DNA of 64,000 nt. Source: Mucilaginibacter lacusdianchii. Lineage in GTDB: Bacteria > Bacteroidota > Bacteroidia > Sphingobacteriales > Sphingobacteriaceae. Location of the stretch: contig NZ_WSRW01000003.1 in assembly GCF_009770985.1 (NCBI RefSeq), positions 605,275-669,274 on the forward strand, given 5' to 3'. The notes under the pieces are model-generated. The model did not search any database, was not told where the DNA came from, and saw only the letters and a program-made list of their open reading frames with translations. The translations under genes were made by a program, and so were the position numbers. Shown here one piece after another: positions 1 to 9,798 of this stretch (position 1 is its first letter; each line of letters starts with the position of its first letter).

Positions 1-129
1 TTACAAATAGATACTATTTGCATTTACCTTAAACTTTTAACACCACCTGTTGGTTTCTCTTCTGAAAATGAGCTAACGTTCATTTTTTTAAATAATAGTT
101 AACGCCTTACAACTTATAAATCGATATTA

Positions 130-2079
130 ATGATTCAACCAGGTGGCAACAGACGGGTTATTATCACCAATGTTTCTCCAAGCGTAGAAGGAGGCTTATT
201 TCCGGCTAAAGCGGTAGTAAACGAAACAATAACCTTATCGGCAGATGTTTTTGGCGACGGCCATGATGAAATTGCAGCCAGTGCTTTTATCAAGCACAAA
301 AGCGATACACAATGGACAGAGCTGCCCATGCAGTTTATGGTGAACGATCATTGGCAAATTACTTTTCGGGCAGAAAAGCTGGGCTTTTATGAATTTCGGA
401 TAGAAGGCTGGGAAGACCATTATACCAACTGGAAAAAAGGTCTCAAAAAGAAATACGCCGCCGGACAGGATATTGCTGTAGAATTGCAGATAGGTGCTAA
501 CCTGCTCAAAGAAGCAGCGGCAGCCATGCCTGCGCAAAGCAAGCAAATATTGCAATGGGCCAATCAATTAGCTCAGACAACCAATCCCGAAGAAAATGTT
601 ACGCTGGCATTGAGCGATGACATTGCCAAGGTAATGTATCAATACCGTAATCCGGAACTGGTAACCGTATATCCAACTACATTTACCATTGAGGTGGAGC
701 GGACAAAAGCGGCCTACAGTACATGGTACGAATTATTTCCCCGTTCTACCGCATCAGAACCAGGCAAGCACGGCACATTTAAGGATGTGGCTAAACTGTT
801 GCCGCGGGTAGCAAAAATGGGGTTTGATACGCTGTATTTCCCACCTATACATCCTATAGGCGAAAAGAACCGCAAAGGGCGCAACAACTCTCTAACTGCC
901 GGACCAGAAGATCCCGGATCGCCTTGGGCTATCGGTAACCGCTTGGGGGGGCATAAGGCCATTCACCCTGAGTTGGGAACTTTGGAAGATTTTAAGGCCT
1001 TGATTGTTGAGGCCGAGCAGCACGGTATTGAAATTGCCATGGACATTGCTTACCAATGTGCACCAGACCATCCCTACGTCAAATCAAACCCGCAATGGTT
1101 CATTTGGCGACCGGACGGTACGGTACAATACGCTGAAAATCCACCGAAAAAATATGAAGACATTTTGCCATTTAACTTCGAGACAGATGATTGGGAAAAT
1201 TTATGGAAGGAGTTAAAAAGTGTAATTGACTATTGGGTAGATGCCGGTATCCGTGTGTTTCGTATTGATAACCCACATACCAAAGCTTTCCGATTTTGGC
1301 AATGGATGATAGGAGAGGTGCGTGTAAAAACACCGGAAGTAATCTTTTTAGCTGAGGCATTTACCCGTCCGCGGGTGATGGAACGTTTGGGTAAAGCGGG
1401 TTTCAATCAATCATATACTTATTTTACCTGGCGCAATACCAAGCAGGAGTTGGAAGAGTACATGACCGAACTGACCAAAACCGAAATGCGCTATTTTTAT
1501 CGCCCCAACTTTTGGCCCAATACGCCGGATATATTGCCACCGGCACTAATTAAAGGCGGCGAAAATGCGCACATCACCCGCTTAATACTGGCAGCCACAC
1601 TATCATCCAGTTACGGTTTGTATGGTCCGGTTTATGAGTTCGGAATCAATGCCCCTCATGGTGCAAAAGAAGAATATGTTGACAATGAAAAATATGAAAT
1701 AAAGCACTGGGACTGGAGCGCTTATACGCGTATAGGTGAGGTCATTACCCGTGTGAATCGTATACGTAAGCAAAACCCCGCCCTGCATTCTACCTGGAAT
1801 GTAGAGTTTGCTGAAACTACCAATGATCAAATTATCAGTTATGTTAAAACTGACGAAGATACCGGCAACAGCCTAATTGTTGTAGTTAACCTGGATGTGT
1901 TTAATACACAGTCAGCACAGGTAAAAATACCAATGCCGAAGCTGGGATTAGATTACGCCGACACTTATGTGGTGCGCGATCTTTTAAGCGGCAGCAAATA
2001 TACCTGGGGCGAGTTCAATTTTGTAGAACTGAACCCTTATCAAATGCCTGCACATATTTTTAAAGTAGAAAAACAATAA
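130..2079 (+). CDS. glgE: alpha-1,4-glucan:maltose-1-phosphate maltosyltransferase GlgE
   Basis: GlgE extends alpha-1,4-glucan chains in the cytoplasm using maltose 1-phosphate as donor. The 649-residue protein has the expected layout: an N-terminal beta-sandwich and helical region (about 1-190) followed by a GH13_3 barrel. The family signature RIDNPHTKAF places the nucleophile at D380, and FLAEAFTRPRV places the acid/base at E409; the following QSYTYFTWR stretch is also typical. It is the first gene of an operon: the treS-maltokinase fusion starts 5 bases after its stop and glgB follows. Those neighbours make its donor (maltokinase) and branch its product (GlgB), which strongly supports GlgE over a plain alpha-amylase. 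ATG at 130 is the first start after the AT-rich leader. Length is normal for the family. Confidence 0.95.
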   Translation: MIQPGGNRRVIITNVSPSVEGGLFPAKAVVNETITLSADVFGDGHDEIAASAFIKHKSDTQWTELPMQFMVNDHWQITFRAEKLGFYEFRIEGWEDHYTNWKKGLKKKYAAGQDIAVELQIGANLLKEAAAAMPAQSKQILQWANQLAQTTNPEENVTLALSDDIAKVMYQYRNPELVTVYPTTFTIEVERTKAAYSTWYELFPRSTASEPGKHGTFKDVAKLLPRVAKMGFDTLYFPPIHPIGEKNRKGRNNSLTAGPEDPGSPWAIGNRLGGHKAIHPELGTLEDFKALIVEAEQHGIEIAMDIAYQCAPDHPYVKSNPQWFIWRPDGTVQYAENPPKKYEDILPFNFETDDWENLWKELKSVIDYWVDAGIRVFRIDNPHTKAFRFWQWMIGEVRVKTPEVIFLAEAFTRPRVMERLGKAGFNQSYTYFTWRNTKQELEEYMTELTKTEMRYFYRPNFWPNTPDILPPALIKGGENAHITRLILAATLSSSYGLYGPVYEFGINAPHGAKEEYVDNEKYEIKHWDWSAYTRIGEVITRVNRIRKQNPALHSTWNVEFAETTNDQIISYVKTDEDTGNSLIVVVNLDVFNTQSAQVKIPMPKLGLDYADTYVVRDLLSGSKYTWGEFNFVELNPYQMPAHIFKVEKQ

Positions 2080-2084
2080 CAACC

Positions 2085-5000
2085 ATGCCTCAAGATATCA
2101 ATCAAATAGACGATAAATTACACTGGTATAAAGATGCCATTATATACGAGTTGCACATCAAGGCATTTGCCGACGGTAATTGCGACGGGATAGGCGATTT
2201 TCAGGGCTTGATGGGCAAACTGGATTATCTGCAAGATTTAGGTGTTACCGCTATCTGGCTGCTACCATTTTATCCATCTCCTTTAAGGGATGATGGTTAT
2301 GATATTGCCGATTACTATAATATTAACCCATCCTACGGTGATATCCGGCAGTTTAAAGCTTTCATGAAAGAAGCACATGCCCGCGGATTGAAAGTTATTA
2401 CTGAGCTGGTTATTAATCACACATCCGACCAGCATCCATGGTTTCAACGTGCGCGCAAAGCACCAAAAGGTTCCGATAAGCGCAACTATTATGTGTGGAC
2501 GGATGATCCTACCCAGTTTAAAGATGCCCGTATCATCTTTCAGGATTACGAACTTTCTAACTGGACATGGGATCCGGTGGCACAGCAGTACTACTGGCAC
2601 CGCTTTTTTCATCACCAGCCCGATTTAAATTATGACAACCCATTAGTGCAGCAGGAAGTATTCAAGATATTGGAATACTGGTGTAAAATGGGCGTAGATG
2701 GATTCCGTTTGGACGCTGTACCGTACCTTTTCGAGCGTGATGGTACCAACTGCGAAAACCTGCCCGAAACGCACGACTTTTTAAAGAAGGTGCGCAAATT
2801 TGTGGATGACCGTTTCCCTGGTACACTGCTATTAGCCGAAGCCAACATGTGGCCCGAAGATTCAGCCGCTTATTTTGGTAACGGTGATGAGTGCCAGATG
2901 AACTATCACTTTCCGGTGATGCCGCGGATGTTTATGGCTTTGCAAATGGAAGATAAATATCCTATTACGGATATCTTTGACCAAACGCCCGAAATACCTA
3001 ATACCTGCCAATGGGCAATGTTTTTGCGTAACCATGATGAGCTTACGCTTGAAATGGTAACCGACGAGGAGCGCGATTACATGTACAAAACATACGTAAA
3101 AGATCCTAAAGCACGTATTAACCTGGGTATTCGCCACCGCCTGGCACCGTTGTTGGAAAATAATCGCCGTAAAATAGAATTGCTGAATGTGTTGCTATTC
3201 TCGTTACCGGGCACGCCGGTGCTTTACTACGGTGATGAGATAGGTATGGGCGACAACTTTTATTTGGGTGACCGTGACGGTGTGCGTACTCCAATGCAAT
3301 GGGATTCAAGCCGCAATGCCGGTTTCTCTAACGCTAATCCGCAAAGGTTATATTTGCCGTTGATTCTTGATCCGCAATTTCATTACGAGTCGGTCAACGT
3401 TGAATTGCAATCACGTAATACATCATCGCTGCTTTGGTGGATGAAACGTATGATCGCCACTCGTAAAAAATACAAAGCATTTAGCCGGGGCGATATGAAA
3501 TTCATCCAGAGCGAAAATTCAAAGGTGCTTTCATTCACCCGTACATATGAGGATCAAACCATGCTTATCATTGTCAACCTGTCGCGCTTTACACAGCCGG
3601 TTGAGTTAGATTTGAGCACCTTTGCAGGTTATGTACCGGTTGAAATACAGAGCCGAAATCGTTTCCCGATAGTAAAAGAAGATCAAGCGTATTTCCTGAC
3701 GTTAGGTGGCTACGGCAGTCAGGTATTTTTATTGGAAAACGTTCGTCCGGATATGGATAACGAACAACGCTTGCGTACCATAACTCTTGCGCGTTGGAGA
3801 GATTTATTAAGCCGGGATGTTGTTGAACAGCTGGCAAACGATATACTGCCCGATTATATGATGCGCCTGCGCTGGTTTGGTGGCAAGGCCCGTGGTATGG
3901 AAACCGTACGCGTGGTAGACTTTGCTAAAATTCCGTTACCACAAAACAGCGCCTACATCTTGTTGTTAGAGGTAACCTATCGTGATGGGTTACCCGATAT
4001 GTACCAGTTGCCGGTAGCGTTTGCAAGCGACGAACAAGCGCGCAAATTGCAAGAAAATTGTCCGCAGTCGGTTATTGCACAGATAACGTTGGAAGGCGTT
4101 GAGGGTATTTTGTATGATGCTATTTACGGGCTGGATTTGCAGCAGGCCATCATTACCAATATGGCAAATCACCATAGCATTCAGCAAATTAACAGCGAAC
4201 TGGTGTTTACTGGTAATCGCGAGTTAAAAACGCACATTACAGAAAATCCTGATGTGAAACCCAAAATGCTTTCGGCCGAACAAAGTAATACGTCCATCAC
4301 TTACGATGGTACTTACTACCTGAAGCTTTACCGAAAAGTTGACCGTGCCATTAACCCGGATATGGAAATTACACAGTTCCTGACCAGAGATGCCGGTTTT
4401 CAAAACACCCCTCAATTTATTGGGGCTATTGAGTGGCAGTTTGGTAAAGAAACGATGGTGCTGGGTATGATGCAGGAAATGGTAAAAGCCAACAGCGATG
4501 GTTGGGAATACATGTTAAGCCGCCTGGATGACTTTAATGATAATTTACTTTCATCTACTGATACAGAAAGTGTTGTGTCAACAGCATTAATTGGTAGCCT
4601 GACAGAGCCTGTAGGATATGAGCAAGTTCCTGATAGCATAAAAGGGAAGCTGGACGGAACAGTAGCCGAATTAGTTCGATTGTTGGGCGAGCGTACCGGC
4701 GAAATGCATTTAGCCCTGGCATCGGAACAATACAATCCGGCATTTAAGCCAGAAGATTATTCGTTGCATTACCAGCGCTCTTTGTTCTCTTCCTTGCAAT
4801 CGCTGGTAAGGGTAGCTTTCCAAACATTGAGCAGAACCATCAAAAAGCTGCCAGAAAATGTGAGAACGGAGGCGGAAGAAGTTTTAGGGATGAAGGAGGA
4901 AATTCTAACCATTCTTAAAAAAATCTACAGTCGTAAAATCGATGTAACCAAAATTCGCATCCACGGCGATTATCACTTGGGGCAAGTACTGTTTACCGGT

Positions 5001-5426
5001 AAAGATTTCCAGATTTTGGATTTTGAAGGCGAACCTGCACGCAGTTACAGTGAGCGCCGTTTAAAATACTCGCCGCTAAGAGATGTTGCCGGCATGATCC
5101 GCTCATTCCATTACGCCGCCTATGGTAGCTTGTTTTTGGATAACCAAATACGTGAAGAAGATATAGAAAAATTGATTCCGCATGTTGAGCAATGGTATCA
5201 CTATATGTCGGGTTTTTTGATGAAATCATATCTGGAAACGGTGAAAGATGCCTCATTTGTGCCTAAGCAGGTAGAAGATTTGGAAATATTGCTGCAAACT
5301 TTCTTATTGCAAAAAGCCGTTTACGAACTTAATTATGAGCTCAATAATCGGCCAGATTGGGTGGTTGTGCCTATTCGCGGCATCAAATCAATAGTAATGA
5401 AAAACAGATTAACAACAGCTCAATAG
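2085..5426 (+). CDS. treS: trehalose synthase fused to maltokinase (TreS-Pep2)
   Basis: Bifunctional enzyme of 1113 residues. Residues 1 to about 550 are a GH13 trehalose synthase that interconverts trehalose and maltose: GFRLD gives nucleophile D210, LLAEAN gives E252 and RNHDE gives D318. Residues from about 570 to 1113 are a maltokinase with an aminoglycoside-phosphotransferase-like fold; HGDYHLGQ at 960-967 and a following ILDFEGEP motif are its catalytic and metal-binding segments. The kinase phosphorylates maltose with ATP to give the maltose 1-phosphate used by GlgE next door. Fusion of the two steps is a known arrangement. The gene starts 5 bases after glgE and ends 6 bases before glgB, so it is clearly cotranscribed. 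No frameshift or domain loss is seen. Confidence 0.95.
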   Translation: MPQDINQIDDKLHWYKDAIIYELHIKAFADGNCDGIGDFQGLMGKLDYLQDLGVTAIWLLPFYPSPLRDDGYDIADYYNINPSYGDIRQFKAFMKEAHARGLKVITELVINHTSDQHPWFQRARKAPKGSDKRNYYVWTDDPTQFKDARIIFQDYELSNWTWDPVAQQYYWHRFFHHQPDLNYDNPLVQQEVFKILEYWCKMGVDGFRLDAVPYLFERDGTNCENLPETHDFLKKVRKFVDDRFPGTLLLAEANMWPEDSAAYFGNGDECQMNYHFPVMPRMFMALQMEDKYPITDIFDQTPEIPNTCQWAMFLRNHDELTLEMVTDEERDYMYKTYVKDPKARINLGIRHRLAPLLENNRRKIELLNVLLFSLPGTPVLYYGDEIGMGDNFYLGDRDGVRTPMQWDSSRNAGFSNANPQRLYLPLILDPQFHYESVNVELQSRNTSSLLWWMKRMIATRKKYKAFSRGDMKFIQSENSKVLSFTRTYEDQTMLIIVNLSRFTQPVELDLSTFAGYVPVEIQSRNRFPIVKEDQAYFLTLGGYGSQVFLLENVRPDMDNEQRLRTITLARWRDLLSRDVVEQLANDILPDYMMRLRWFGGKARGMETVRVVDFAKIPLPQNSAYILLLEVTYRDGLPDMYQLPVAFASDEQARKLQENCPQSVIAQITLEGVEGILYDAIYGLDLQQAIITNMANHHSIQQINSELVFTGNRELKTHITENPDVKPKMLSAEQSNTSITYDGTYYLKLYRKVDRAINPDMEITQFLTRDAGFQNTPQFIGAIEWQFGKETMVLGMMQEMVKANSDGWEYMLSRLDDFNDNLLSSTDTESVVSTALIGSLTEPVGYEQVPDSIKGKLDGTVAELVRLLGERTGEMHLALASEQYNPAFKPEDYSLHYQRSLFSSLQSLVRVAFQTLSRTIKKLPENVRTEAEEVLGMKEEILTILKKIYSRKIDVTKIRIHGDYHLGQVLFTGKDFQILDFEGEPARSYSERRLKYSPLRDVAGMIRSFHYAAYGSLFLDNQIREEDIEKLIPHVEQWYHYMSGFLMKSYLETVKDASFVPKQVEDLEILLQTFLLQKAVYELNYELNNRPDWVVVPIRGIKSIVMKNRLTTAQ

Positions 5427-5432
5427 TCAAAC

Positions 5433-7385
5433 ATGGAAGGATACGAAATAGCAGATATTGCAAACACGCACGAGGAGGCCAAACCTTGGTTCTCCTTGTT
5501 TTCAGACTTTGATATTGAACTGTTTAAAGCCGGCAAGCACTATCATTTATACAATAAATTAGGTGCCCATCAGGTAGACCATCTGGGGCAGGCGGGTACT
5601 TGTTTTGCAGTTTGGGCGCCCAATGCTAAATATGTTTCTGTGGTTGGCAACTTTAACGGTTGGCAGCGTCAAAGCAATCCGTTGCACGTTAGATGGGACC
5701 AATCGGGTATTTGGGAAGTATTTATTCCGGGTGTAGTAGCTGGTGAGGTGTATAAGTATTTTATTGAGTCACACAATGGCTATCAAGTGGAAAAAGGCGA
5801 TCCTTACGCTTACCGCTGGGAAACCCCGCCTCACACAGCAACACTTACGGCCGATTTAAATTATGCCTGGACTGATGAAAGCTGGATGAACGAACGCCAA
5901 AAACAGAGTGCGCTTAAAAAGCCCATGTCTATATATGAAATGCATATAGGCTCTTGGCGGCGGGGTGATGAAAACCTGTTTTTAACTTACCGCGAATTGG
6001 CGCCCGAACTTACTGCGTATTGCAAACAACTAGGCTTTACACATGTGGAGTTTATGCCGGTAATGGAGCACCCGTTTTACGGTTCGTGGGGTTATCAGCT
6101 TACAGGCTACTTTGCACCGTCCAGTCGCTATGGTACACCGCAAGATTTTATGTACCTGGTAGACCAATTGCATCAAGCAGGTATCGGCGTAATTCTAGAC
6201 TGGGTGCCGTCTCACTTTCCAACCGATGAACATGGATTAGGCTATTTTGACGGTTCGCATTTATACGAGTATGAAGATCCGCGCAAAGGCTTTCACCCTG
6301 ACTGGAAGAGCTTAATTTTTAACTTTTGCAGGAATGAGGTACGGGCGTTTTTAATCTCAAACGCTTTATACTGGTTAGAAAAATATCATATTGATGGATT
6401 GCGCGTAGATGCCGTAGCTTCTATGCTGTATCTTGATTATTCGCGCAAAGACGGCGAATGGATTCCGAATGAATACGGCGGCCGCGAAAATTTGGAAGCA
6501 ATCAGCTTTTTAAAAGAGTTTAATGATGCTGTGCACACCTTCCATCCTGACGTATTTACCGCAGCCGAAGAATCAACTGCGTGGCCGGGCGTAACTGCAC
6601 CAACACATGCCGGTGGTTTAGGTTTTGATTTGAAATGGATGATGGGTTGGATGCACGATACCCTCGACTATTTTGAAACGGAACCGATCTATCGCAGTTA
6701 CCATCAAGGGCAGTTATCTTTTAGCTTGGTTTATGCTTTTACTGAAAAATTTGTATTGCCGTTGTCACATGACGAGGTGGTGTATGGCAAACATTCATTA
6801 ATTGACAAAATGCCTGGTGACCGTTGGCAAAAGTTGGCCAACCTGCGCTTACTGTATAGTTACATGTTTGGCCATCCTGGTGCCAAAATGATATTTATGG
6901 GTGGTGAATTTGCCCAACACCACGAGTGGCAGCACGATTATAGTTTGGACTGGCATGAAAGTGAGTGGGCCGATCATAAAGGTATCCAGATTTTGTTGTC
7001 TGATTTGAATAAAATTTATCAGGAAAACCCTGCGCTGTATGACAATAACTTTTCGCCCGATGGCTTTGAGTGGATTGATATCGGCGACAGCACCAATAGC
7101 GTCATTTCCTGGACGCGCAAAGGGAGCAACCCAAATGAAAAATTATTGTTCATCGGCAACTTCACACCGGTTGTGCGCGAGAACTATCGTATTGGAGTAC
7201 CGCAAATGGGGTATTATACCGAACTATTCAACTCAGACGACTTGAAATACGGCGGTAGCGATGTACTGAACGGATCTGATATTGAAACTTACCCTATACC
7301 CATGCATGGCAGAACACATTCGGTATCATTAACCTTGCCACCGCTGGGTTTAATTGTGCTGAAACACATGCGCGATTACGATTGA
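5433..7385 (+). CDS. glgB: 1,4-alpha-glucan branching enzyme GlgB
   Basis: Introduces alpha-1,6 branches into the glucan made by GlgE. The 650-residue protein has a CBM48-type N-terminal module (about 45-150, with the VVGNFNGW motif) and a GH13_9 catalytic barrel. Catalytic residues are visible: D326 in LRVDAVAS, E379 in TAAEEST and D447 in LSHDEVVYGK. MEHPFYGSWGYQLTGY is the usual substrate-loop signature. It is the third gene of the glgE-treS operon, 6 bases after its neighbour, and is followed by a strong stem-loop at 7399-7452 that probably ends the transcript. Length is normal for the shorter branching enzymes. No glycogen phosphorylase, glgC or glgA is in view. Confidence 0.95.
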   Translation: MEGYEIADIANTHEEAKPWFSLFSDFDIELFKAGKHYHLYNKLGAHQVDHLGQAGTCFAVWAPNAKYVSVVGNFNGWQRQSNPLHVRWDQSGIWEVFIPGVVAGEVYKYFIESHNGYQVEKGDPYAYRWETPPHTATLTADLNYAWTDESWMNERQKQSALKKPMSIYEMHIGSWRRGDENLFLTYRELAPELTAYCKQLGFTHVEFMPVMEHPFYGSWGYQLTGYFAPSSRYGTPQDFMYLVDQLHQAGIGVILDWVPSHFPTDEHGLGYFDGSHLYEYEDPRKGFHPDWKSLIFNFCRNEVRAFLISNALYWLEKYHIDGLRVDAVASMLYLDYSRKDGEWIPNEYGGRENLEAISFLKEFNDAVHTFHPDVFTAAEESTAWPGVTAPTHAGGLGFDLKWMMGWMHDTLDYFETEPIYRSYHQGQLSFSLVYAFTEKFVLPLSHDEVVYGKHSLIDKMPGDRWQKLANLRLLYSYMFGHPGAKMIFMGGEFAQHHEWQHDYSLDWHESEWADHKGIQILLSDLNKIYQENPALYDNNFSPDGFEWIDIGDSTNSVISWTRKGSNPNEKLLFIGNFTPVVRENYRIGVPQMGYYTELFNSDDLKYGGSDVLNGSDIETYPIPMHGRTHSVSLTLPPLGLIVLKHMRDYD

Positions 7386-7398
7386 TGAAAAATGATTT

Positions 7399-7452
7399 AA
7401 GCTCAATTTGTAGCGGCATCATAACATGTCATTACAGATTGAGCTTTATTTT
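7399..7452 (+). terminator. stem-loop terminator after glgB
   Basis: Arms at 7399-7412 and 7432-7446 pair over about 14 bases with one G-U pair, around a 19-base loop, and are followed by a T-rich run. It sits 13 bases after the glgB stop. Confidence 0.7.
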
Positions 7453-7571
7453 ATACCGGCATCTGATGCGGTTTTTATCTTTCTAAGTAAAAAGGATAAG
7501 CCAGGCAAGGGTGAAACAAACATTTAATATAATCCTAATTAAATAACTCACAAACAAACACTTAAACAACG

Positions 7572-8756
7572 ATGCCCACCCGTGCACTGGTAACACTTCC
7601 ATCTATCCTTGATAACGACTTTTACAAGTTTACTATGCAGCAAGGAGTAGTGCGTTTGTTTCAGGGTGCTAGTGCGCGGTATCGGTTTATCAACAGAGGT
7701 AAGCATAGTTTTCCGCCGGGTTTTGCAGAAGCATTACGAGCGTCGGTAGATGCCATGGCTGAATTGCGACTGAGCCGGGAAGAAAAGCGTTTTCTGCAGG
7801 TGACTTGTCCTTATCTCGATCCGGTGTATCTCGATTTTTTGGATGGTTACCGCTACAATCCTGAGGAAGTTCATATTGAACAGCATGGCGACCAGCTGCA
7901 GGTTCATATCGAGGGGCTTTGGTATCGCACTATCTTGTGGGAGGTGCCTATAATGTCGCTTATTTGTGAACTGTATTATATCATGCAGAATGAGAACCGC
8001 ATAAGTAATGATGAGGTGATTCAAAATATCCGTCAAAAGATTGAAAACTATCGTAGCCTCGGTGTAAACATTGCAGAATTTGGTACCCGTCGCCGTTACT
8101 CCTATGAGGTGCACCGGCTGGTGGTGCAGGCATTACGGCAATACGGAGAGGGTTCATTTGTAGGTACCAGCAATGTACATATGGCCATGGCACATCAAAC
8201 TAAGCCTATTGGTACACATGCACACGAGTGGTTTATGTTTCATGCCGCACGATACGGGTTTAAAATGGCCAATGCTATGGGTCTGGAAAACTGGGTGCGC
8301 GTGTTTCGCGGCGATTTAGGAATTGCGTTGTCTGACACTTACACAACCGATGTGTTTTTTAAACAGTTTGACAAGATGTTTTCTAAACTATTTGACGGTG
8401 TACGACATGATAGTGGTGATCCGTTGCAATTTGCCGACAAAGTGATTGCTCATTACCAGCAACTGGGTATCGACCCGGTGAGTAAAACCATCATCTTTTC
8501 AGACGCTTTGAATTATGATAAAGTGGCTCGTATTGCCGAGCACTGTCAAGGGCGTATAGGTATGTCGTTCGGCATTGGTACCAATTTTACAAATGATGCT
8601 GGTCCAAAGGCTATGAACATTGTTATTAAAATGACAGAAGCGCATCCTCAGGATGGTGAATGGACCGAGGTCGTAAAATTGTCTGACGAACATGGAAAAT
8701 ATACGGGAAGCGAACAGGTGATTAATCTCTCAAAAACTATATTAAATATTGATTGA
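7572..8756 (+). CDS. pncB: nicotinate phosphoribosyltransferase PncB
   Basis: Converts nicotinate, PRPP and ATP to nicotinate mononucleotide in the Preiss-Handler NAD salvage pathway. At 394 residues it has the usual bacterial length. Recognisable family segments are LDNDFYKFTMQ near the N-terminus, AEFGTRRRYSYEVH mid-protein, then GTSNVHMA with the FRGDLG and GVRHDSGDP phosphoribosyl-site region, and SFGIGTNFTND near the C-terminus. It is preceded by a 186-base gap with the glgB terminator, so it probably has its own promoter. An FRG-domain gene starts 47 bases after its stop on the same strand and may be cotranscribed. Confidence 0.93.
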   Translation: MPTRALVTLPSILDNDFYKFTMQQGVVRLFQGASARYRFINRGKHSFPPGFAEALRASVDAMAELRLSREEKRFLQVTCPYLDPVYLDFLDGYRYNPEEVHIEQHGDQLQVHIEGLWYRTILWEVPIMSLICELYYIMQNENRISNDEVIQNIRQKIENYRSLGVNIAEFGTRRRYSYEVHRLVVQALRQYGEGSFVGTSNVHMAMAHQTKPIGTHAHEWFMFHAARYGFKMANAMGLENWVRVFRGDLGIALSDTYTTDVFFKQFDKMFSKLFDGVRHDSGDPLQFADKVIAHYQQLGIDPVSKTIIFSDALNYDKVARIAEHCQGRIGMSFGIGTNFTNDAGPKAMNIVIKMTEAHPQDGEWTEVVKLSDEHGKYTGSEQVINLSKTILNID

Positions 8757-8803
8757 ATTGCCAATCCTGTATATATATCATTAGAAACGCATGAACAGCA
8801 AGT

Positions 8804-9532
8804 ATGGAAGAGGTAGAATTATGCACTATCGAAGAGTTTCTAAAACTGATTAAACAAAACAAAGAAGACAACCTACAAAGCGGTAATGCTACCGACTTTT
8901 TGTTCAGAGGCCAAACGGTAGATAATCCTTTAATTCCAAAAATAGGCAGGCTTAAAGCCAGAGGTGAGCTGTTAGAGGTAGAAAAATTGTTGCTTCAAGA
9001 GTTTAAGCGTACAAATCCCTTGCTCATCGAGCAACATCGTCCAATGGATGATTGGGACTATCTTACCCTGGGGCAGCACTTTGGTTTACCTACACGATTG
9101 CTGGATTGGTCGAACAATGCCCTAACAGCCCTGTGGTTTGCTACAGGTAACACAGGGCTGGAACATCATACCGTGAGTCCGTATGCGGTTGTTTGGGTGC
9201 TAATGGTCAGTGCATCCGACTTTGAAGTTAACTTAGAAACAACACATCCTTTTGAGGTGCCCGAAACTAAGATTATACGTCCTCGTATCATCAAACTACG
9301 CATCAATAATCAATCTGGCGTCTTTAGTGTCATCTCATCTAAAGACTTGCTGGCCAAACGGTCGCTTGATGAAACGGATTCATATCAAGAAAAACTGGTT
9401 AAAATAAAAATCCCAAAAAGTTGCTGGCGTGATATACGTTCTGACCTAAACACATTAGGTGTAAATGCTTTCTCTATTTTTCCGGAGTTGGAGGGGTTAT
9501 GCACTTATCTGCAATGGCGGTATTTTGAATAA
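8804..9532 (+). CDS. FRG-domain protein
   Basis: A 242-residue protein that is almost entirely one FRG domain. The name-giving motif is F34-R35-G36, followed by the conserved PKIGR and by QHFGLPTRLLDW at 91-102 and the ALWFA segment. These are the invariant blocks of the family. The biochemical role of stand-alone FRG domains is not established; some relatives occur near mobile elements and conflict systems. No signal peptide or membrane segment is seen, so it is probably cytoplasmic. It lies 47 bases after pncB on the same strand with no terminator between them, which suggests cotranscription. A link to NAD metabolism would be inference only. Confidence 0.85.
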   Translation: MEEVELCTIEEFLKLIKQNKEDNLQSGNATDFLFRGQTVDNPLIPKIGRLKARGELLEVEKLLLQEFKRTNPLLIEQHRPMDDWDYLTLGQHFGLPTRLLDWSNNALTALWFATGNTGLEHHTVSPYAVVWVLMVSASDFEVNLETTHPFEVPETKIIRPRIIKLRINNQSGVFSVISSKDLLAKRSLDETDSYQEKLVKIKIPKSCWRDIRSDLNTLGVNAFSIFPELEGLCTYLQWRYFE

Positions 9533-9712
9533 TCTATATAAATAGCTACAGCAATGTACATATTTCATGGTTGCGTAATTTAAATACTGATATATAGATT
9601 ATTTAACTTACCTTTAAAACATTGCAATAAGAATATGTTTATATACCGCTTGGGCATTACGGAACATGTGCCTCGGAATATTTTAGCCATATTAATTATA
9701 TCCCTCTTTAAC

Positions 9713-9770
9713 TAGAGAGATTGCAATAATGTACTAGTTAGAAGTAATATGCATTATTGCTTTTGTCTCT
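9713..9770. promoter_or_regulatory. inverted repeat in the desaturase leader
   Basis: A 9-base core GCAATAATG at 9723-9731 pairs exactly with CATTATTGC at 9752-9760. The flanks AGAGA (left) and TCTCT (right) extend the pairing after a small internal mismatch. The structure ends 28 bases before the desaturase ATG and has no T-run, so an operator or a 5' UTR hairpin is more likely than a terminator. Confidence 0.4.
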
Positions 9771-9798
9771 AATTTAACTAATTGATTAAACTACTTAT

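Noticed and set aside
1..129. Promoter for the glgE operon.
   Set aside because: I looked for TAnnTTTG with a -33 TTG and found no good match; the promoter may lie before base 1.
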